Shown: positions 17,517 to 26,329, counted from the first letter of the stretch. The stretch: 38,320 nt of DNA from JBKBIP01 sp046297495 (GCA_046297495.1 JBKBIP010000042.1:1-38320), one strand, 5' to 3'. The notes: generated by a model not told the origin, from the letters alone. A program made the numbers and translations.

Positions 17517-18500
17517 TTACCGCGCTAGTTGCTGTTGGGCCAAGGCCAAGGCGCCATGGATGACGACCGCTTCCCCCAAGGCCGCTGGCACGATGTCGTA
17601 ACAGCCGGCGAACGGCGGGAAGACGCGTTCGGCCACCAGCTCGCGCAGCGGCGCGAAGAGCAAAGGCTCCCCCATCAACGACACACCGCCGCCAATAACG
17701 ACGCGCCGGGGGCAGAGCAAGGCGATGACATGGCAGAGCGCCTCGGCCAACGCCGTCCAGGCGCGCTGGAGAATGGCTTGGGACGACGCCTCCCCGCGTG
17801 CGGCGGCCAAGGCGACGTGGCGCGCTGTCAAAAGCTGGGGGTTGCCATCCACCAAGGACAGCAGCTCAACGGCAGATGGTCCGGGTTCGGCGACCAAACG
17901 CCGCGCCTCTTCCTGGATGGCCCAGCCCGAAGCGATGTGTTCGAGGATGCGAAATGGTCCCTTGGCCCCCGGCTCCCGTACGCGCAGATGCCCGATCTCG
18001 GCCGCACCTTGGCCGCAACCGCGATAGATCGCGCCATTGACAATCAGGCCACCGCCAATGCCGGAACCAATAGTGACATAAAAGATGGGAGACATTCCCT
18101 GGCCAGCGCCGAAGCGGGCTTCCGCCAGACCGGCTACGTCGGCGTCATTCCCCAGCACCGCCGGCAGTCGCAGCGTGTCCTCGATCCAATCGACCAAAGG
18201 GAAGCCATCCCAACCGGCGACGTGGTGCGACTTGATGACCGAGCGCGTGGCGTCATCGACCGGCCCGCCGAAGCCGATGCCGGCGCCGGCGATGTCTCCC
18301 GGTTTCAAGCCGGCGCTGGCCAAGAGTTGTGGAAATGCTTGCACGATTTGCTGGCGAATTCCCTCGGCCCCGGCCGCCACCGCGACAGCTCCCCGCCACA
18401 AGCCGCGCAAGCCGCCATCCCCCGCCCCCACGCCGAGCTGCAACTTGGTGCCGCCGATTTCGATGCCGAGATACATGGCCTGAGCTTCAAAGTGAGACAT
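17517..18500 (-). CDS. ROK-family sugar kinase-like protein
   Basis: A 327-aa protein (start ATG 18500; an ATG at 18476, MYLGIEIGG, is also possible and neither has a strong ribosome site). The ROK/actin-like ATPase motifs are LGIEIGGTKLQLGV, then GAGIGFGGPVD, LGNDADVAGLAEARFG, VTIGSGIGGGLIVNG and RRVVIGGGVSLMG. The GAAEIGHLRV segment with its zinc-site histidine is present, but the CxCGxxGC cysteine cluster that normally follows in ROK kinases is missing, replaced by EPGAKGPFRILEHIAS. It has no N-terminal HTH, so it is not a repressor-type ROK. It probably phosphorylates a hexose with ATP; the loss of the zinc cluster makes the substrate uncertain. Confidence 0.85.
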   Translation of the reverse strand: MSHFEAQAMYLGIEIGGTKLQLGVGAGDGGLRGLWRGAVAVAAGAEGIRQQIVQAFPQLLASAGLKPGDIAGAGIGFGGPVDDATRSVIKSHHVAGWDGFPLVDWIEDTLRLPAVLGNDADVAGLAEARFGAGQGMSPIFYVTIGSGIGGGLIVNGAIYRGCGQGAAEIGHLRVREPGAKGPFRILEHIASGWAIQEEARRLVAEPGPSAVELLSLVDGNPQLLTARHVALAAARGEASSQAILQRAWTALAEALCHVIALLCPRRVVIGGGVSLMGEPLLFAPLRELVAERVFPPFAGCYDIVPAALGEAVVIHGALALAQQQLAR

Positions 18501-18605
18501 GCGGGTGCCTGTTTCCGCGGGGAATGAACGTGGCCATGACAAGATCGGCGAACCTGGCCCACCGCTTCATCCCTTGGGGAAACAGGAACAACGAATGAAC
18601 AGCCG

Positions 18606-19334
18606 TTATTCATAGGGACGGACACGGACGTTGCGAAAGGCCACCGGGCCATGATCGGCTTGCAACAACAGGGGGCCAAGCAGGACTTCAGGCCGTTTCC
18701 AAGCGTGGCCGGTGGGGTAGGCCACTTCGACGTTGTCGTGAATCAGCTCGCCGTTCAACACCACCTTGACGAAACGGGCGTTGGCGGTCTTCTTGCCGTC
18801 GGCGTCGAAGCGCGGGGCCTGGAAGATCACGTCGAGCGTTTGCCATTCGCCGGCGGGGCGGGCGGCGTTGACCTTTGGCGCAATGCCTTTGTCAATGTGA
18901 TGATAGCGTGGCAGCAGCTCGGCGCGGGGATAAATGCCGCCGCAATGGGTGCCGTCAGGCTTTTCGACGTGGTGGCTGTCGTGAATTTGGATTTCATATA
19001 GCCCCTGGAATTTCACGCCGGAATTGGAGCCTTTGGGAATGAGAAATTCAACGTGGGCCTCGATGTCGCCGAACTTCGTCTTGCTGAGCAAATCGCGCGT
19101 GCGCCCCTTGGGACCGTTGTACCAGATGCCCTCTCCCGGCTCCGCCACGAACAGACGCGGATTGTCGGCGTCCAGTTTCAAGCCGCCCACCTGTTGCCAG
19201 TCTCCGGTCGGTTCTTGCCAGGCTTCCAAGCCCCGCCCCGGACCGAGCAGCACTTGCCAGGGTTTGTCATCGGCATGAAGCACGCTAGTCATCACCAGCA
19301 CGCACGGAAGCGCCCACCAATTCCTACCACCCAT
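18606..19334 (-). CDS. Secreted DUF1080 (3-keto-disaccharide hydrolase-like) protein
   Basis: A 242-aa protein with a strong AAGGAGG site before the ATG at 19334 and a signal peptide (WWALPCVLVMTSVLHA). The remainder is one DUF1080 domain, a concanavalin-like beta sandwich: KFGDIEAHVEFLIPKGSNSG, then FQGLYEIQIHDSHH, GTHCGGIYPR, and LLLQADHGPVAFRNVRVRP at the end. Some DUF1080 proteins hydrolyse 3-keto-glycosides; planctomycetes carry many paralogs and most are untested. Expected extracytoplasmic. The gcvT-gcvH pair lies upstream on the same strand, separated by palindrome copy B, so it is probably a separate unit. Confidence 0.88.
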   Translation of the reverse strand: MGGRNWWALPCVLVMTSVLHADDKPWQVLLGPGRGLEAWQEPTGDWQQVGGLKLDADNPRLFVAEPGEGIWYNGPKGRTRDLLSKTKFGDIEAHVEFLIPKGSNSGVKFQGLYEIQIHDSHHVEKPDGTHCGGIYPRAELLPRYHHIDKGIAPKVNAARPAGEWQTLDVIFQAPRFDADGKKTANARFVKVVLNGELIHDNVEVAYPTGHAWKRPEVLLGPLLLQADHGPVAFRNVRVRPYE

Positions 19335-19440
19335 CGTTTCCTCCTTTATGGTTCATGATTGATCTGATCGGCCAGCACCAGTGATCAACCTGCCAGGTCG
19401 TTGCGTTGGCACTCATGATGGCACCTCACTTTCGTGGGCC

Positions 19441-19490
19441 GTGGATTCATCGGTTCGCGCACGTCTCCGAGCGCGAATCGATACATCCAC
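19441..19490. repeat. Intergenic palindrome, copy B
   Basis: GTGGATTCATCGGTTCGCGC (19441-19460) and its inverted partner GCGCGAATCGATACATCCAC (19471-19490) match 17 of 20 around a 10-base loop. It begins 9 bases after the gcvH stop codon and lies between gcvH and the DUF1080 gene. Confidence 0.7.
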
Positions 19491-19499
19491 AATGTCGGT

Positions 19500-19886
19500 T
19501 CAATGCCCCTCCGAGGCGACCTGTTGTCGGTATTGATCATAGGTCATCAGGTGGTCCAGGGTGGTGCCGGGTTCGACCTTGATTTGGATCATCCAGCCTT
19601 TGCCGAAGGGATCGGCGGCGATGGCGGCGGGATCGTCCAGCAGCTTGGTGTTGACGGCGCTGACCTCGCCGTTGACGGGGGAATACAAATCGCTGACCGC
19701 CTTCACCGATTCGATCTCGCCGAAGCTGTCGCCGGCGAAGACATTGTCGCCGGGGTCGGGTAGCTCGATGTACACCACATCGGTCAGCTGCTCGACGGCA
19801 AAGTCGGTGATGCCGACCGTGCAGACATCCCCTTCCAGGCTGGCCCATTCATGTGTCTTGGCGTAACGAAGCGTTTTCGGATCCAT
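19500..19886 (-). CDS. gcvH: Glycine cleavage system H protein
   Basis: A 128-aa lipoyl carrier of the glycine cleavage system, which shuttles the aminomethyl group from the P protein to the T protein. The start ATG at 19886 has GGGAG upstream; the open frame to 19994 overlaps gcvT and is not used. It opens MDPKTLRYAKTHEW, the usual H-protein start, and carries the lipoyl site Lys62 in GEIESVKAVSD; LYSPVNGEV and GKGWMIQIKV follow as in the family. It lies 34 bases after gcvT and is surely co-transcribed with it. No gcvP follows in this window. Confidence 0.97.
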   Translation of the reverse strand: MDPKTLRYAKTHEWASLEGDVCTVGITDFAVEQLTDVVYIELPDPGDNVFAGDSFGEIESVKAVSDLYSPVNGEVSAVNTKLLDDPAAIAADPFGKGWMIQIKVEPGTTLDHLMTYDQYRQQVASEGH

Positions 19887-19920
19887 GAACTCAGTCTCCC
19901 GAACACCGGCGCGGCCGGCA

Positions 19921-21021
19921 TCAAGCGTTCTTGGGTCGTTGGTAAAACGGCAAGGAAACCACGGTAGCTGACTCCATCTTGCCGCGAATGTCAATGGCGC
20001 AAGCAGTTCCCGGTGTCGCCAGGGCCGGTTCCACGTAGGCCATGGCGATGGCTTGGTTCAGCGTCGGCGCGAAGGTGCCGCTGGTCACGCGCCCCACCGC
20101 GCGCCCTTCGTGCCTGACGGCGCAGCCTTCGCGGGGAATCCGTTTGCCGTGCGACTCCAAACCCACGCGGCGCGGTCTGGTCGCATCTTGGCGCAATGAC
20201 GCCAGCGCGGCCCGACCCAGGAAATCCCCTTTATCCAGTTTCACCGCCCAGCTTAAACCAGCCTGAAACGGGTCGATCTCCTCGGTCAATTCGTGACCAT
20301 AAAGCGGCATGGCCGCTTCGAGCCGCAAGGTGTCGCGGGCGCCGAGGCCGCACGGCTTGGCCCCGCGCCGCGCCAATTCTGCCCACAGGCTCACGGCTTG
20401 ATGGGCTGCCACGATCAGTTCCAGGCCATCCTCGCCGGTGTAGCCGGTCCGGCTGACGAGGGCCGGTTGTCCCTGATACGTCGTCGGGGCGGCGTAATAA
20501 TACGACAATGTGCTGACATCGAACGGAATGATCCCCTGGCACAGCGCCACGGCGTTCGGCCCCTGCACGGCGATCATGCCGGTTGTCAACGTGCGGTCGT
20601 CGATGGTGACATTACGCTCTCCCTGGTGTTGGCCCAACCAGTCCACGATCTTGGCGCGGTTGGCGGCATTCACGACCATCAGATAGCAATCCGGCAGACG
20701 ATACACCAACACATCGTCACGAATGCCCCCCTGTTCGTTGCACACCAAGCCATAGCGGACTTGCCCCTCCTTGAGCGTGGCGGCGTTATTGGTGTACACA
20801 TATTGAATCAGCTCCAAGGCGTCGGGGCCGCGAAAGTACAAGCGGCCCATGTGGCTAATGTCAAACAAGCCAGCGCCGCGGCGCACGGCCTGATGTTCGT
20901 CGATGATGCTCGTGTATTGAATGGGCATATCCCAGCCAGCGAAATCGACCAGACGGGCGTCATGTTGTACATGCCATGCGTACAGCGGCGTGCGCTGCCT
21001 ACTTTCCCCCATTTGCGTCAT
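19921..21021 (-). CDS. gcvT: Aminomethyltransferase (glycine cleavage T protein)
   Basis: A 366-aa enzyme that transfers the methylene group of aminomethylated H protein to tetrahydrofolate and releases ammonia. Ribosome site AAGGAG is directly upstream of the ATG at 21021. Family motifs are FAGWDMPIQY, GLFDISHMGRL, QGGIRDDVLVYR (the conserved Asp region), SRTGYTGEDGLEL, LGARDTLRLEAAMPLYGHEL and VGRVTSGTFAPTLNQAIAMAYV. Length is normal. First gene of a gcvT-gcvH unit. The upstream region holds a short tandem repeat and a palindrome copy, and no clear -35/-10 pair was found for it. Confidence 0.97.
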   Translation of the reverse strand: MTQMGESRQRTPLYAWHVQHDARLVDFAGWDMPIQYTSIIDEHQAVRRGAGLFDISHMGRLYFRGPDALELIQYVYTNNAATLKEGQVRYGLVCNEQGGIRDDVLVYRLPDCYLMVVNAANRAKIVDWLGQHQGERNVTIDDRTLTTGMIAVQGPNAVALCQGIIPFDVSTLSYYYAAPTTYQGQPALVSRTGYTGEDGLELIVAAHQAVSLWAELARRGAKPCGLGARDTLRLEAAMPLYGHELTEEIDPFQAGLSWAVKLDKGDFLGRAALASLRQDATRPRRVGLESHGKRIPREGCAVRHEGRAVGRVTSGTFAPTLNQAIAMAYVEPALATPGTACAIDIRGKMESATVVSLPFYQRPKNA

Positions 21022-21039
21022 GGTGGCTCCTTTAGAGCA

Positions 21040-21065
21040 GTCAGCTTTCAGCGGTCAGCTTTCAG
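21040..21065 (+). repeat. Short tandem repeat, 14-base period
   Basis: GTCAGCTTTCAG occurs twice, at 21040-21051 and 21054-21065, 14 bases apart. It sits just upstream of the gcvT ribosome site. Too short for a CRISPR unit. Confidence 0.7.
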
Positions 21066-21127
21066 TTCATCCGCGGGGCTGGGTATAGGGGCCTTGGTTT
21101 GGGATAGTTGTATGATTTTGTTTCAGA

Positions 21128-21179
21128 GAATTCATCAGTTCGCGCGGAAAGTCGGCTGTCCGCGTGAAGCGCTGATTCT
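21128..21179. repeat. Intergenic palindrome, copy C
   Basis: Left unit GAATTCATCAGTTCGCGC (21128-21145) is 16 of 18 identical to copy B; the inverted right unit (21162-21179) matches the consensus at 13 of 18. It lies in the divergent gap between gcvT and the PA0069-type gene, 107 bases from the gcvT start. Confidence 0.6.
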
Positions 21180-21261
21180 TGGCGTTCAGCTCAACCGCTT
21201 GAAGTATATCCTAGAGTCTCACGATCCATTTCGCAATTATTTGCGTAACCCATCCGGATTT

Positions 21262-21316
21262 GGCCGAGCACGCAGCGCCAGCACGTGCCGCACTTACTGG
21301 CGCTGCGTGTTCGGCC
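21262..21316. repeat. 20-bp inverted repeat, 15-base loop
   Basis: GGCCGAGCACGCAGCGCCAG (21262-21281) pairs with 21297-21316 at 19 of 20 positions, the other being a G-U wobble in RNA. It is unrelated to the palindrome family. It lies 30 bases upstream of the -35 box of the next gene, with no T run after it. Possible terminator for inbound transcription, protein-binding site, or mobile-element scar. Confidence 0.7.
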
Positions 21317-21345
21317 GACGTGCCATCACCTACTACTATCCGCTG

Positions 21346-21374
21346 TTGACATATGATTATTTGTACACTATAAA
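21346..21374 (+). promoter_or_regulatory. Strong sigma70-like promoter of the PA0069-type gene
   Basis: TTGACA (21346-21351), exactly 17 bases, TATAAA (21369-21374): the best promoter match in the window, inside a locally AT-rich patch. The predicted start is near 21381, giving a leader of about 60 bases before the ATG at 21442. An AAGGGAGG at 21390-21397 precedes a GTG at 21400 too closely to be its normal ribosome site. Confidence 0.65.
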
Positions 21375-21441
21375 CAGGTCAGCATTATGAAGGGAGGCGG
21401 TGTCAGCTTCCATTCCAAAACCAAAGTGGAGAATCTCTATC

Positions 21442-22503
21442 ATGTCATCCACCCAGGAACCTTGGCGGGGGCGCGGCGCGTCCGAGAATCCGCCCAATCG
21501 TTTCGAGCGTTTGCGCCAGGAACCCATCGCGGCGGAAGAGGAAGAGGACGCGCCAGCGCCGCGAACCCAATTTTTCCGCGATCCTTCCCGCTCTATTCTC
21601 ACCCGCAACGACAGCCCCGACATTGGTTTCACCGTGAGCTTGAATCCTTATCGAGGATGTGAGCATGGGTGTGCTTATTGCTATGCGCGCCCCACGCACG
21701 AGTACCTGGGTTTTTCGTCAGGTTTGGATTTCGAGACGAAAATTCTCGTCAAGGAGGACGCCCCAGAGCTACTGCGCAAGGAGTTGGCCGCCAAAAGCTG
21801 GCAGCCGCAGGTCGTGTCCCTGAGCGGCGTCACCGACCCGTATCAACCCATCGAGCGGCGCTTGCGACTGACTCGACATTGTTTGCAAGTGTTCGCCGAG
21901 TTTCGCAATCCGGTCGCCATCGTCACCAAGAATAAGCTGGTGACACGGGATGTGGATGTGTTGGGGGACTTGGCCCAGCATCAAGCCGCCGCCGTGTTTC
22001 TGTCGATCACTACCCTGGATGGTGGTTTGGCGGGGATTCTGGAGCCGCGCGCCGCGCAACCAACGGGCCGCTTGGCCGCCATCGAGACCTTGGCAGCCCA
22101 CGGCGTTCCGGTGGGGGTGATGGTGGCGCCGATCATCCCCGGCTTGAACGATCACGAGATCCCCGCGATTCTGGAAGCCGCCGCTGGCGCGGGGGCCACT
22201 TGCGCCGGCTACGTCCTGTTGCGCTTGCCCCATGCCAATGCCCTACTGTTCGAGCAGTGGCTGACGCGACACTTCCTCGATCGCAAGGATAAAATCCTGA
22301 GCCGAATTCGCGCGTTGCGCGGCGGACGTCTGAATGATCCCCGCTTCGGCAGCCGCATGACCGGCGAGGGGGAGCTGGCGGAGGTGCTGCGCGATTGGTT
22401 CATCTTGTCCTGCCGCAAGGCCGGCATACCGAACCAACGTCCGCCGCTTTCGACGGCCCACTTTCGCAAACCGGGCGGCACGCAGCGGTGGTTGTTTGAA
22501 TGA
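21442..22503 (+). CDS. PA0069-family radical SAM protein
   Basis: A 353-aa protein. The ATG at 21442 has GGAG ten bases upstream; an in-frame GTG at 21400 is possible but too close to its AAGGGAGG. The Fe-S/SAM motif is CEHGCAYCYARPTHEY in the segment after SLNPYRG, followed by the spore-photoproduct-lyase-like barrel (GLDFETKILVKEDAPELL, then VVSLSGVTDPYQPIERR, KNKLVTRDVD and VAPIIPGLNDHE). The N-terminal 45 residues are acidic and disordered-looking. This family is widespread in bacteria; it resembles SPL but is not a proven DNA repair enzyme. It has its own strong promoter and converges with the WD40 gene downstream. Confidence 0.9.
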   Translation: MSSTQEPWRGRGASENPPNRFERLRQEPIAAEEEEDAPAPRTQFFRDPSRSILTRNDSPDIGFTVSLNPYRGCEHGCAYCYARPTHEYLGFSSGLDFETKILVKEDAPELLRKELAAKSWQPQVVSLSGVTDPYQPIERRLRLTRHCLQVFAEFRNPVAIVTKNKLVTRDVDVLGDLAQHQAAAVFLSITTLDGGLAGILEPRAAQPTGRLAAIETLAAHGVPVGVMVAPIIPGLNDHEIPAILEAAAGAGATCAGYVLLRLPHANALLFEQWLTRHFLDRKDKILSRIRALRGGRLNDPRFGSRMTGEGELAEVLRDWFILSCRKAGIPNQRPPLSTAHFRKPGGTQRWLFE

Positions 22504-22582
22504 GTCGTAGCGGCAGCAGTAACTTTCGGTCTCCGTTCGCGGCAGCCATCTCCTGGAGCCATCTGAGAGCAATCACAGCTGC

Positions 22583-25500
22583 TTATTTCTGGGTCAATAC
22601 GTCTTTTAGCTCATACACGTAGAGATCGCCGAGGTTCGGATCGCGGGGACGGCTGACGAGCGTGGCGGGATCGAAAGCGGCGACGAAGAGCCGGCCGGTG
22701 CGGGCGTCATAGGCGGCCTGATAGGGAACGACGCCGAGCCGGTAGCTGCGGCGCAAGTGGAAGCCCGGATAAGTGTAATCGCGCACGCTGCCGTCGCCGG
22801 CCAGGGTCAACACGCTACCGAGTTCGGGAGCGACCACGGCCGTCAGGAACGGTTCCAGCTTCACCGCGAAGCGCAGGTCGTCCCCCCCGACGGCGGCCAA
22901 CTTTAACACGGTGCCAGTCGAGCTGAACAGATATTGGCCGTCGGGACTGATAATAATAGGTCCACCAAAGGGATGTTTCCCTTTCTCTGGCGAGGGGACG
23001 GGCTGGGGCACGGTATCGAGGCGGTCGGGAATGGTAAGCAGGTCGATGCGGTTCGGCGTCACTCCCTGCGTGGCCAGATAGAGGCGATCTTGGGCGGGGG
23101 CGAGTTGGAGGAAAGAACGGTTCCAGACGCCCCCCCAACGAGCCAGGACGCGCTGTTGTTTCCAATCGACGACCGCCACATCGGTCCAACCCCCTTGCGC
23201 GCCGCTGACGAACGCCTTGCCATCATCCGCCGCCGCCACGTCGAACGGCACGGCGGCGATGGGGAAGGTTTGGAGTAGTTTCCACGTCCGCGCATCGATG
23301 ACTTGCATAAGCCCCTGTCCTTGTGGCCCTTTCGGGGACGTCGCGATCAGCGTCTTGCCGTCGGGTGTCAGACTCAAGGCATCGGTCCCTTCCGCCACGG
23401 GCAACGTGCCCACCACTTTCTGGGTTCGGGTATCGACGCGCACCAGCTGGCGGCGCGTGGGATGGAGGAAATACAGGTGCTCGCCGTCCGGCGCCAGCAG
23501 CAGATGCGTGACGATGCCGCCGACCCGAATGACCTGGGCCGCTGGCAGAGAGCGTGGCGCCGGCTGGTTCTCGTTCACCGGCTCCGGCGGATCGGGGGGC
23601 GGGACCACGACGGGCTTAGTCCCCAGCTGCCAGGCGCGGATGACAGCGTCCCGGCTGCCGGAGAGGGTCTGCTGGCCATCGGGGAGGAAGGCGACGCGGA
23701 TGACGGAGTCCTGATGACGAGTGAACTGGCGCAGCTCTTGGCCGCTGTCGGCGTCCCACAGCCGAACCGTCTGATCAACGCCGCCGGACAGGACGTGTTT
23801 CTGGTCCGGGGCGAAGGCCACCGCCCGCACGGCTCCGGCATGACCGCGAAACAGCCGCGTTTCTTGCCGCTTGGCCACGTCCCACATGCGCAGGGTGCCG
23901 TCATCGCTCCCGGACAGTAACCGTTGGCCGTCGGCTGACAAGGAAATGGCATTCACGGCTTTCGTGTGCCCCGTGAAGGTCGCCAACTGTTGGCCGCTGT
24001 CCACGTCGATCAAGGTCACGGCTTGATCCCCGGCGATGAACAGACGCCGGCCATCGCTACTGAACAAAATGTCATTGATAAAGCGTCCCGCGTCGGGGTA
24101 GCGGCGGATTTCACGACCGGAAACCAAATCCCACAGGATCACTTGATGATCATAGCCGCCGGAAGCCGCCCGCAGCCCATCGGGAGAGAAGGCCACGGCG
24201 GTGACGGGGGCCTCATGCCCCTGCAAGTTGCGCAGCTCCACCGTCTCCACGTCCCAATAGCGAACCACATGATCGGCCCCGCCGGACAGCAGACGCCGCC
24301 CATCGCGGGAAAAGGCCACGCTCCAGACCGATTTGCGATGCCCCACCAGACGGCGGATCTCGCGCCCCGCCCCCACGTCCCACACGATGACGGTGCGGTT
24401 GGTGGTGGTGAACGCCGCTCGCCGTCCGTCGAGCGTGAAGGCCATGTTCGTGGCCGGGCTGGTGCTCCCTTCCAGCGGGTCTTCCTCGCCGAGATTATCG
24501 GGCAGGCTCTGGGCCACCAGGTTCGGATCGAGCGGCACCCCCAACTTCAGGCCACGCGCCAGCTCGGCGAACGCTTGCACGAAGACATCGCGCTTCACCG
24601 TGCCGCCGGGGGATTTCAACGCCCCCAGGTTGCGGGCGGTCTGCTCACTGGCGAAGATACGCTCCAGCAAATCCGCCGCGCGAACGCCGACTTCCGCCGC
24701 CGCCGTGGTCAGGTCCAGGTCATCCTCGTAGCGCAGCGTCATCGTCTGGATCGGCTCGAAGGCGCTGATCTTGCCGCCGGTCTTCTCGACTGCTTTGCGG
24801 AAGCGCTCGGTATCCTCGTTCATCAGGGCCGTCATCTGGGCTTCGGGAACGTACAGAGTCTTGATCAAGTCCAAGTCTGGAGGCCGAAAGGCCTGCGCGT
24901 TTTTCTCGACGAAGGCGCGAATCTGATCGGTCTTGGGATTGATGCCGCTATAGTGACAGCCCATGCAGCTGACCGCCGTTTCCACGGCCCGGTCGGGGCG
25001 CTTGGGATCGCTGACGATGTTGGTCGGGGCCTTATCGATGCGAATTCCTTGGGCATTGACTAGCATATATCCTTGCAAGCCGTTGGGCAGGTTGAAGATG
25101 ACTTCACCGCCGACGTGCTGGAAATTGTCTTGGGCGAAACCGGGACCCAGCGGATACGCGAACAGGTTGCGCGGGTCGGGGAGCAGCTCGTTGCGTTCGA
25201 CAAGGTTTTGCGGAACGGCCTCGAAATCGTAGGTCCGCCAGTAGGCGCCGTGCAGGGCGTCATGGCGTTCGATGAGCCGGTTGTTTTGCGACACGCCGGA
25301 GCCGTTGAAACCAGCCCGGGCCACGCGCTGTTGCTGGATGTTGGTGGCCGCGTCGAAACGCATCACTTGCCGCTCCAGCTCGGCCAGGTTGGCCGGCAGC
25401 GCCAAGATGTCGTGATAGAGCGGCGCCCGCGAGGCCGTGGCGATGAACCAGTCGGCACGCACATGCGCCATACGCGAGGCCGTGGCGATGGCGACCCCCC

Positions 25501-26236
25501 GCGCCACCGTCGAGTCGCGCAGCACGCCATAGGGATAATCCGCCAGCACGCGATTCCAGATATTGGCATCCCATTGATAATGCCGCAGATCGACGCGCAA
25601 CACCGTCTTGGCTGGGTCAATCGGTTCGGGGACGGTGACGCGATAATGCCACGACAAGCTGTTGACTAATTTCGACAACGCATGGCGATAGGTTTGCAGC
25701 TCATCGTCGCTGAGGCCGGCGTTATACGGATGCGTCAAGGTGAAATAGCGAGCGAAACGGCGGTCGCTGGGGTTGAGCTTCTCCAAGTCCGCCAAGATCA
25801 GCTCATGCACGTCGTCATCGCTGATGGGCTGCCGTTGGGCGACGTCCTGGGTGGGAGCGGCGCCGCGCACGATCCACTGTCGTAGCATTTGGATGTCAGC
25901 GTCGCTTGGCTGGGGTTGCGTGTCGGGAGGCGGCATCTTGCCGGAGACGATCTTCTTCATCAGGGAGGAGTTGTCCGGGTCGCCGGGGAGCACTTTCTTG
26001 CGCGCCACCAGCTTGGGCAGATCGAGGACATAGTTGAAGCCCCCTTCCACCGCGCCATCTTGGCCGTGGCAGCGATAACATTGCTGTTTCAGAATCCGCT
26101 CGGCGTGACGGGCCAGCTCGACGGGAGTCGGCTCGCTCGCCGCCGCCCCCCCAGCCAGCAGCAGCAACAACGCCCCGCCCGCGAGGAGAAAACAACCGCC
26201 ACGAGTCACGCTATCGAATAGGGGTCTGGTATTCAT
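22583..26236 (-). CDS. Exported cytochrome-domain/WD40/beta-propeller protein
   Basis: A 1,217-aa protein. The ATG at 26236 is preferred over the open frame to 26389 because a signal peptide follows directly (GGCFLLAGGALLLLLAGG). Residues about 45-140 form a PSC1-like heme domain with CYRCH at 53-57 and KMPPPDTQP. A large unnamed domain (about 150-600) carries a second heme-type motif CMGCH near residue 422, just after AVETAVS. Seven WD40 repeats (about 615-905, each with a WD or equivalent and most ending in GH or RH) make one propeller, then a Pro-rich linker and a second YVTN-like propeller to the C-terminus. It is probably a periplasmic redox or scaffold protein of a planctomycete-expanded type; no enzyme activity can be named. 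Confidence 0.88.
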   Translation of the reverse strand: MNTRPLFDSVTRGGCFLLAGGALLLLLAGGAAASEPTPVELARHAERILKQQCYRCHGQDGAVEGGFNYVLDLPKLVARKKVLPGDPDNSSLMKKIVSGKMPPPDTQPQPSDADIQMLRQWIVRGAAPTQDVAQRQPISDDDVHELILADLEKLNPSDRRFARYFTLTHPYNAGLSDDELQTYRHALSKLVNSLSWHYRVTVPEPIDPAKTVLRVDLRHYQWDANIWNRVLADYPYGVLRDSTVARGVAIATASRMAHVRADWFIATASRAPLYHDILALPANLAELERQVMRFDAATNIQQQRVARAGFNGSGVSQNNRLIERHDALHGAYWRTYDFEAVPQNLVERNELLPDPRNLFAYPLGPGFAQDNFQHVGGEVIFNLPNGLQGYMLVNAQGIRIDKAPTNIVSDPKRPDRAVETAVSCMGCHYSGINPKTDQIRAFVEKNAQAFRPPDLDLIKTLYVPEAQMTALMNEDTERFRKAVEKTGGKISAFEPIQTMTLRYEDDLDLTTAAAEVGVRAADLLERIFASEQTARNLGALKSPGGTVKRDVFVQAFAELARGLKLGVPLDPNLVAQSLPDNLGEEDPLEGSTSPATNMAFTLDGRRAAFTTTNRTVIVWDVGAGREIRRLVGHRKSVWSVAFSRDGRRLLSGGADHVVRYWDVETVELRNLQGHEAPVTAVAFSPDGLRAASGGYDHQVILWDLVSGREIRRYPDAGRFINDILFSSDGRRLFIAGDQAVTLIDVDSGQQLATFTGHTKAVNAISLSADGQRLLSGSDDGTLRMWDVAKRQETRLFRGHAGAVRAVAFAPDQKHVLSGGVDQTVRLWDADSGQELRQFTRHQDSVIRVAFLPDGQQTLSGSRDAVIRAWQLGTKPVVVPPPDPPEPVNENQPAPRSLPAAQVIRVGGIVTHLLLAPDGEHLYFLHPTRRQLVRVDTRTQKVVGTLPVAEGTDALSLTPDGKTLIATSPKGPQGQGLMQVIDARTWKLLQTFPIAAVPFDVAAADDGKAFVSGAQGGWTDVAVVDWKQQRVLARWGGVWNRSFLQLAPAQDRLYLATQGVTPNRIDLLTIPDRLDTVPQPVPSPEKGKHPFGGPIIISPDGQYLFSSTGTVLKLAAVGGDDLRFAVKLEPFLTAVVAPELGSVLTLAGDGSVRDYTYPGFHLRRSYRLGVVPYQAAYDARTGRLFVAAFDPATLVSRPRDPNLGDLYVYELKDVLTQK

Positions 26237-26329
26237 CGATTCTTCCCTTGCGATTCGGCCAGTTCCCAACATGGGTTGAAGAATGAACATCCACGCGCTC
26301 CGCGTCCCGCGCCGAAACGGTTCGGCTTC

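Noticed and set aside
18528..18590. Another palindrome copy upstream of the ROK gene
   Set aside because: Only 11 of 16 bases fit one unit and no inverted partner is found, within what chance allows.
20293..21390. Long plus-strand open frame opposite gcvT
   Set aside because: It mirrors gcvT over most of its length, as is common in GC-rich genes, and its protein shows no recognisable family. Its 3' part crosses palindrome copy C, the 20-bp inverted repeat and the promoter of the next gene.
23966..25063. Long plus-strand open frame opposite the WD40 gene
   Set aside because: Antisense shadow of a clearly coding frame with heme and WD40 motifs.
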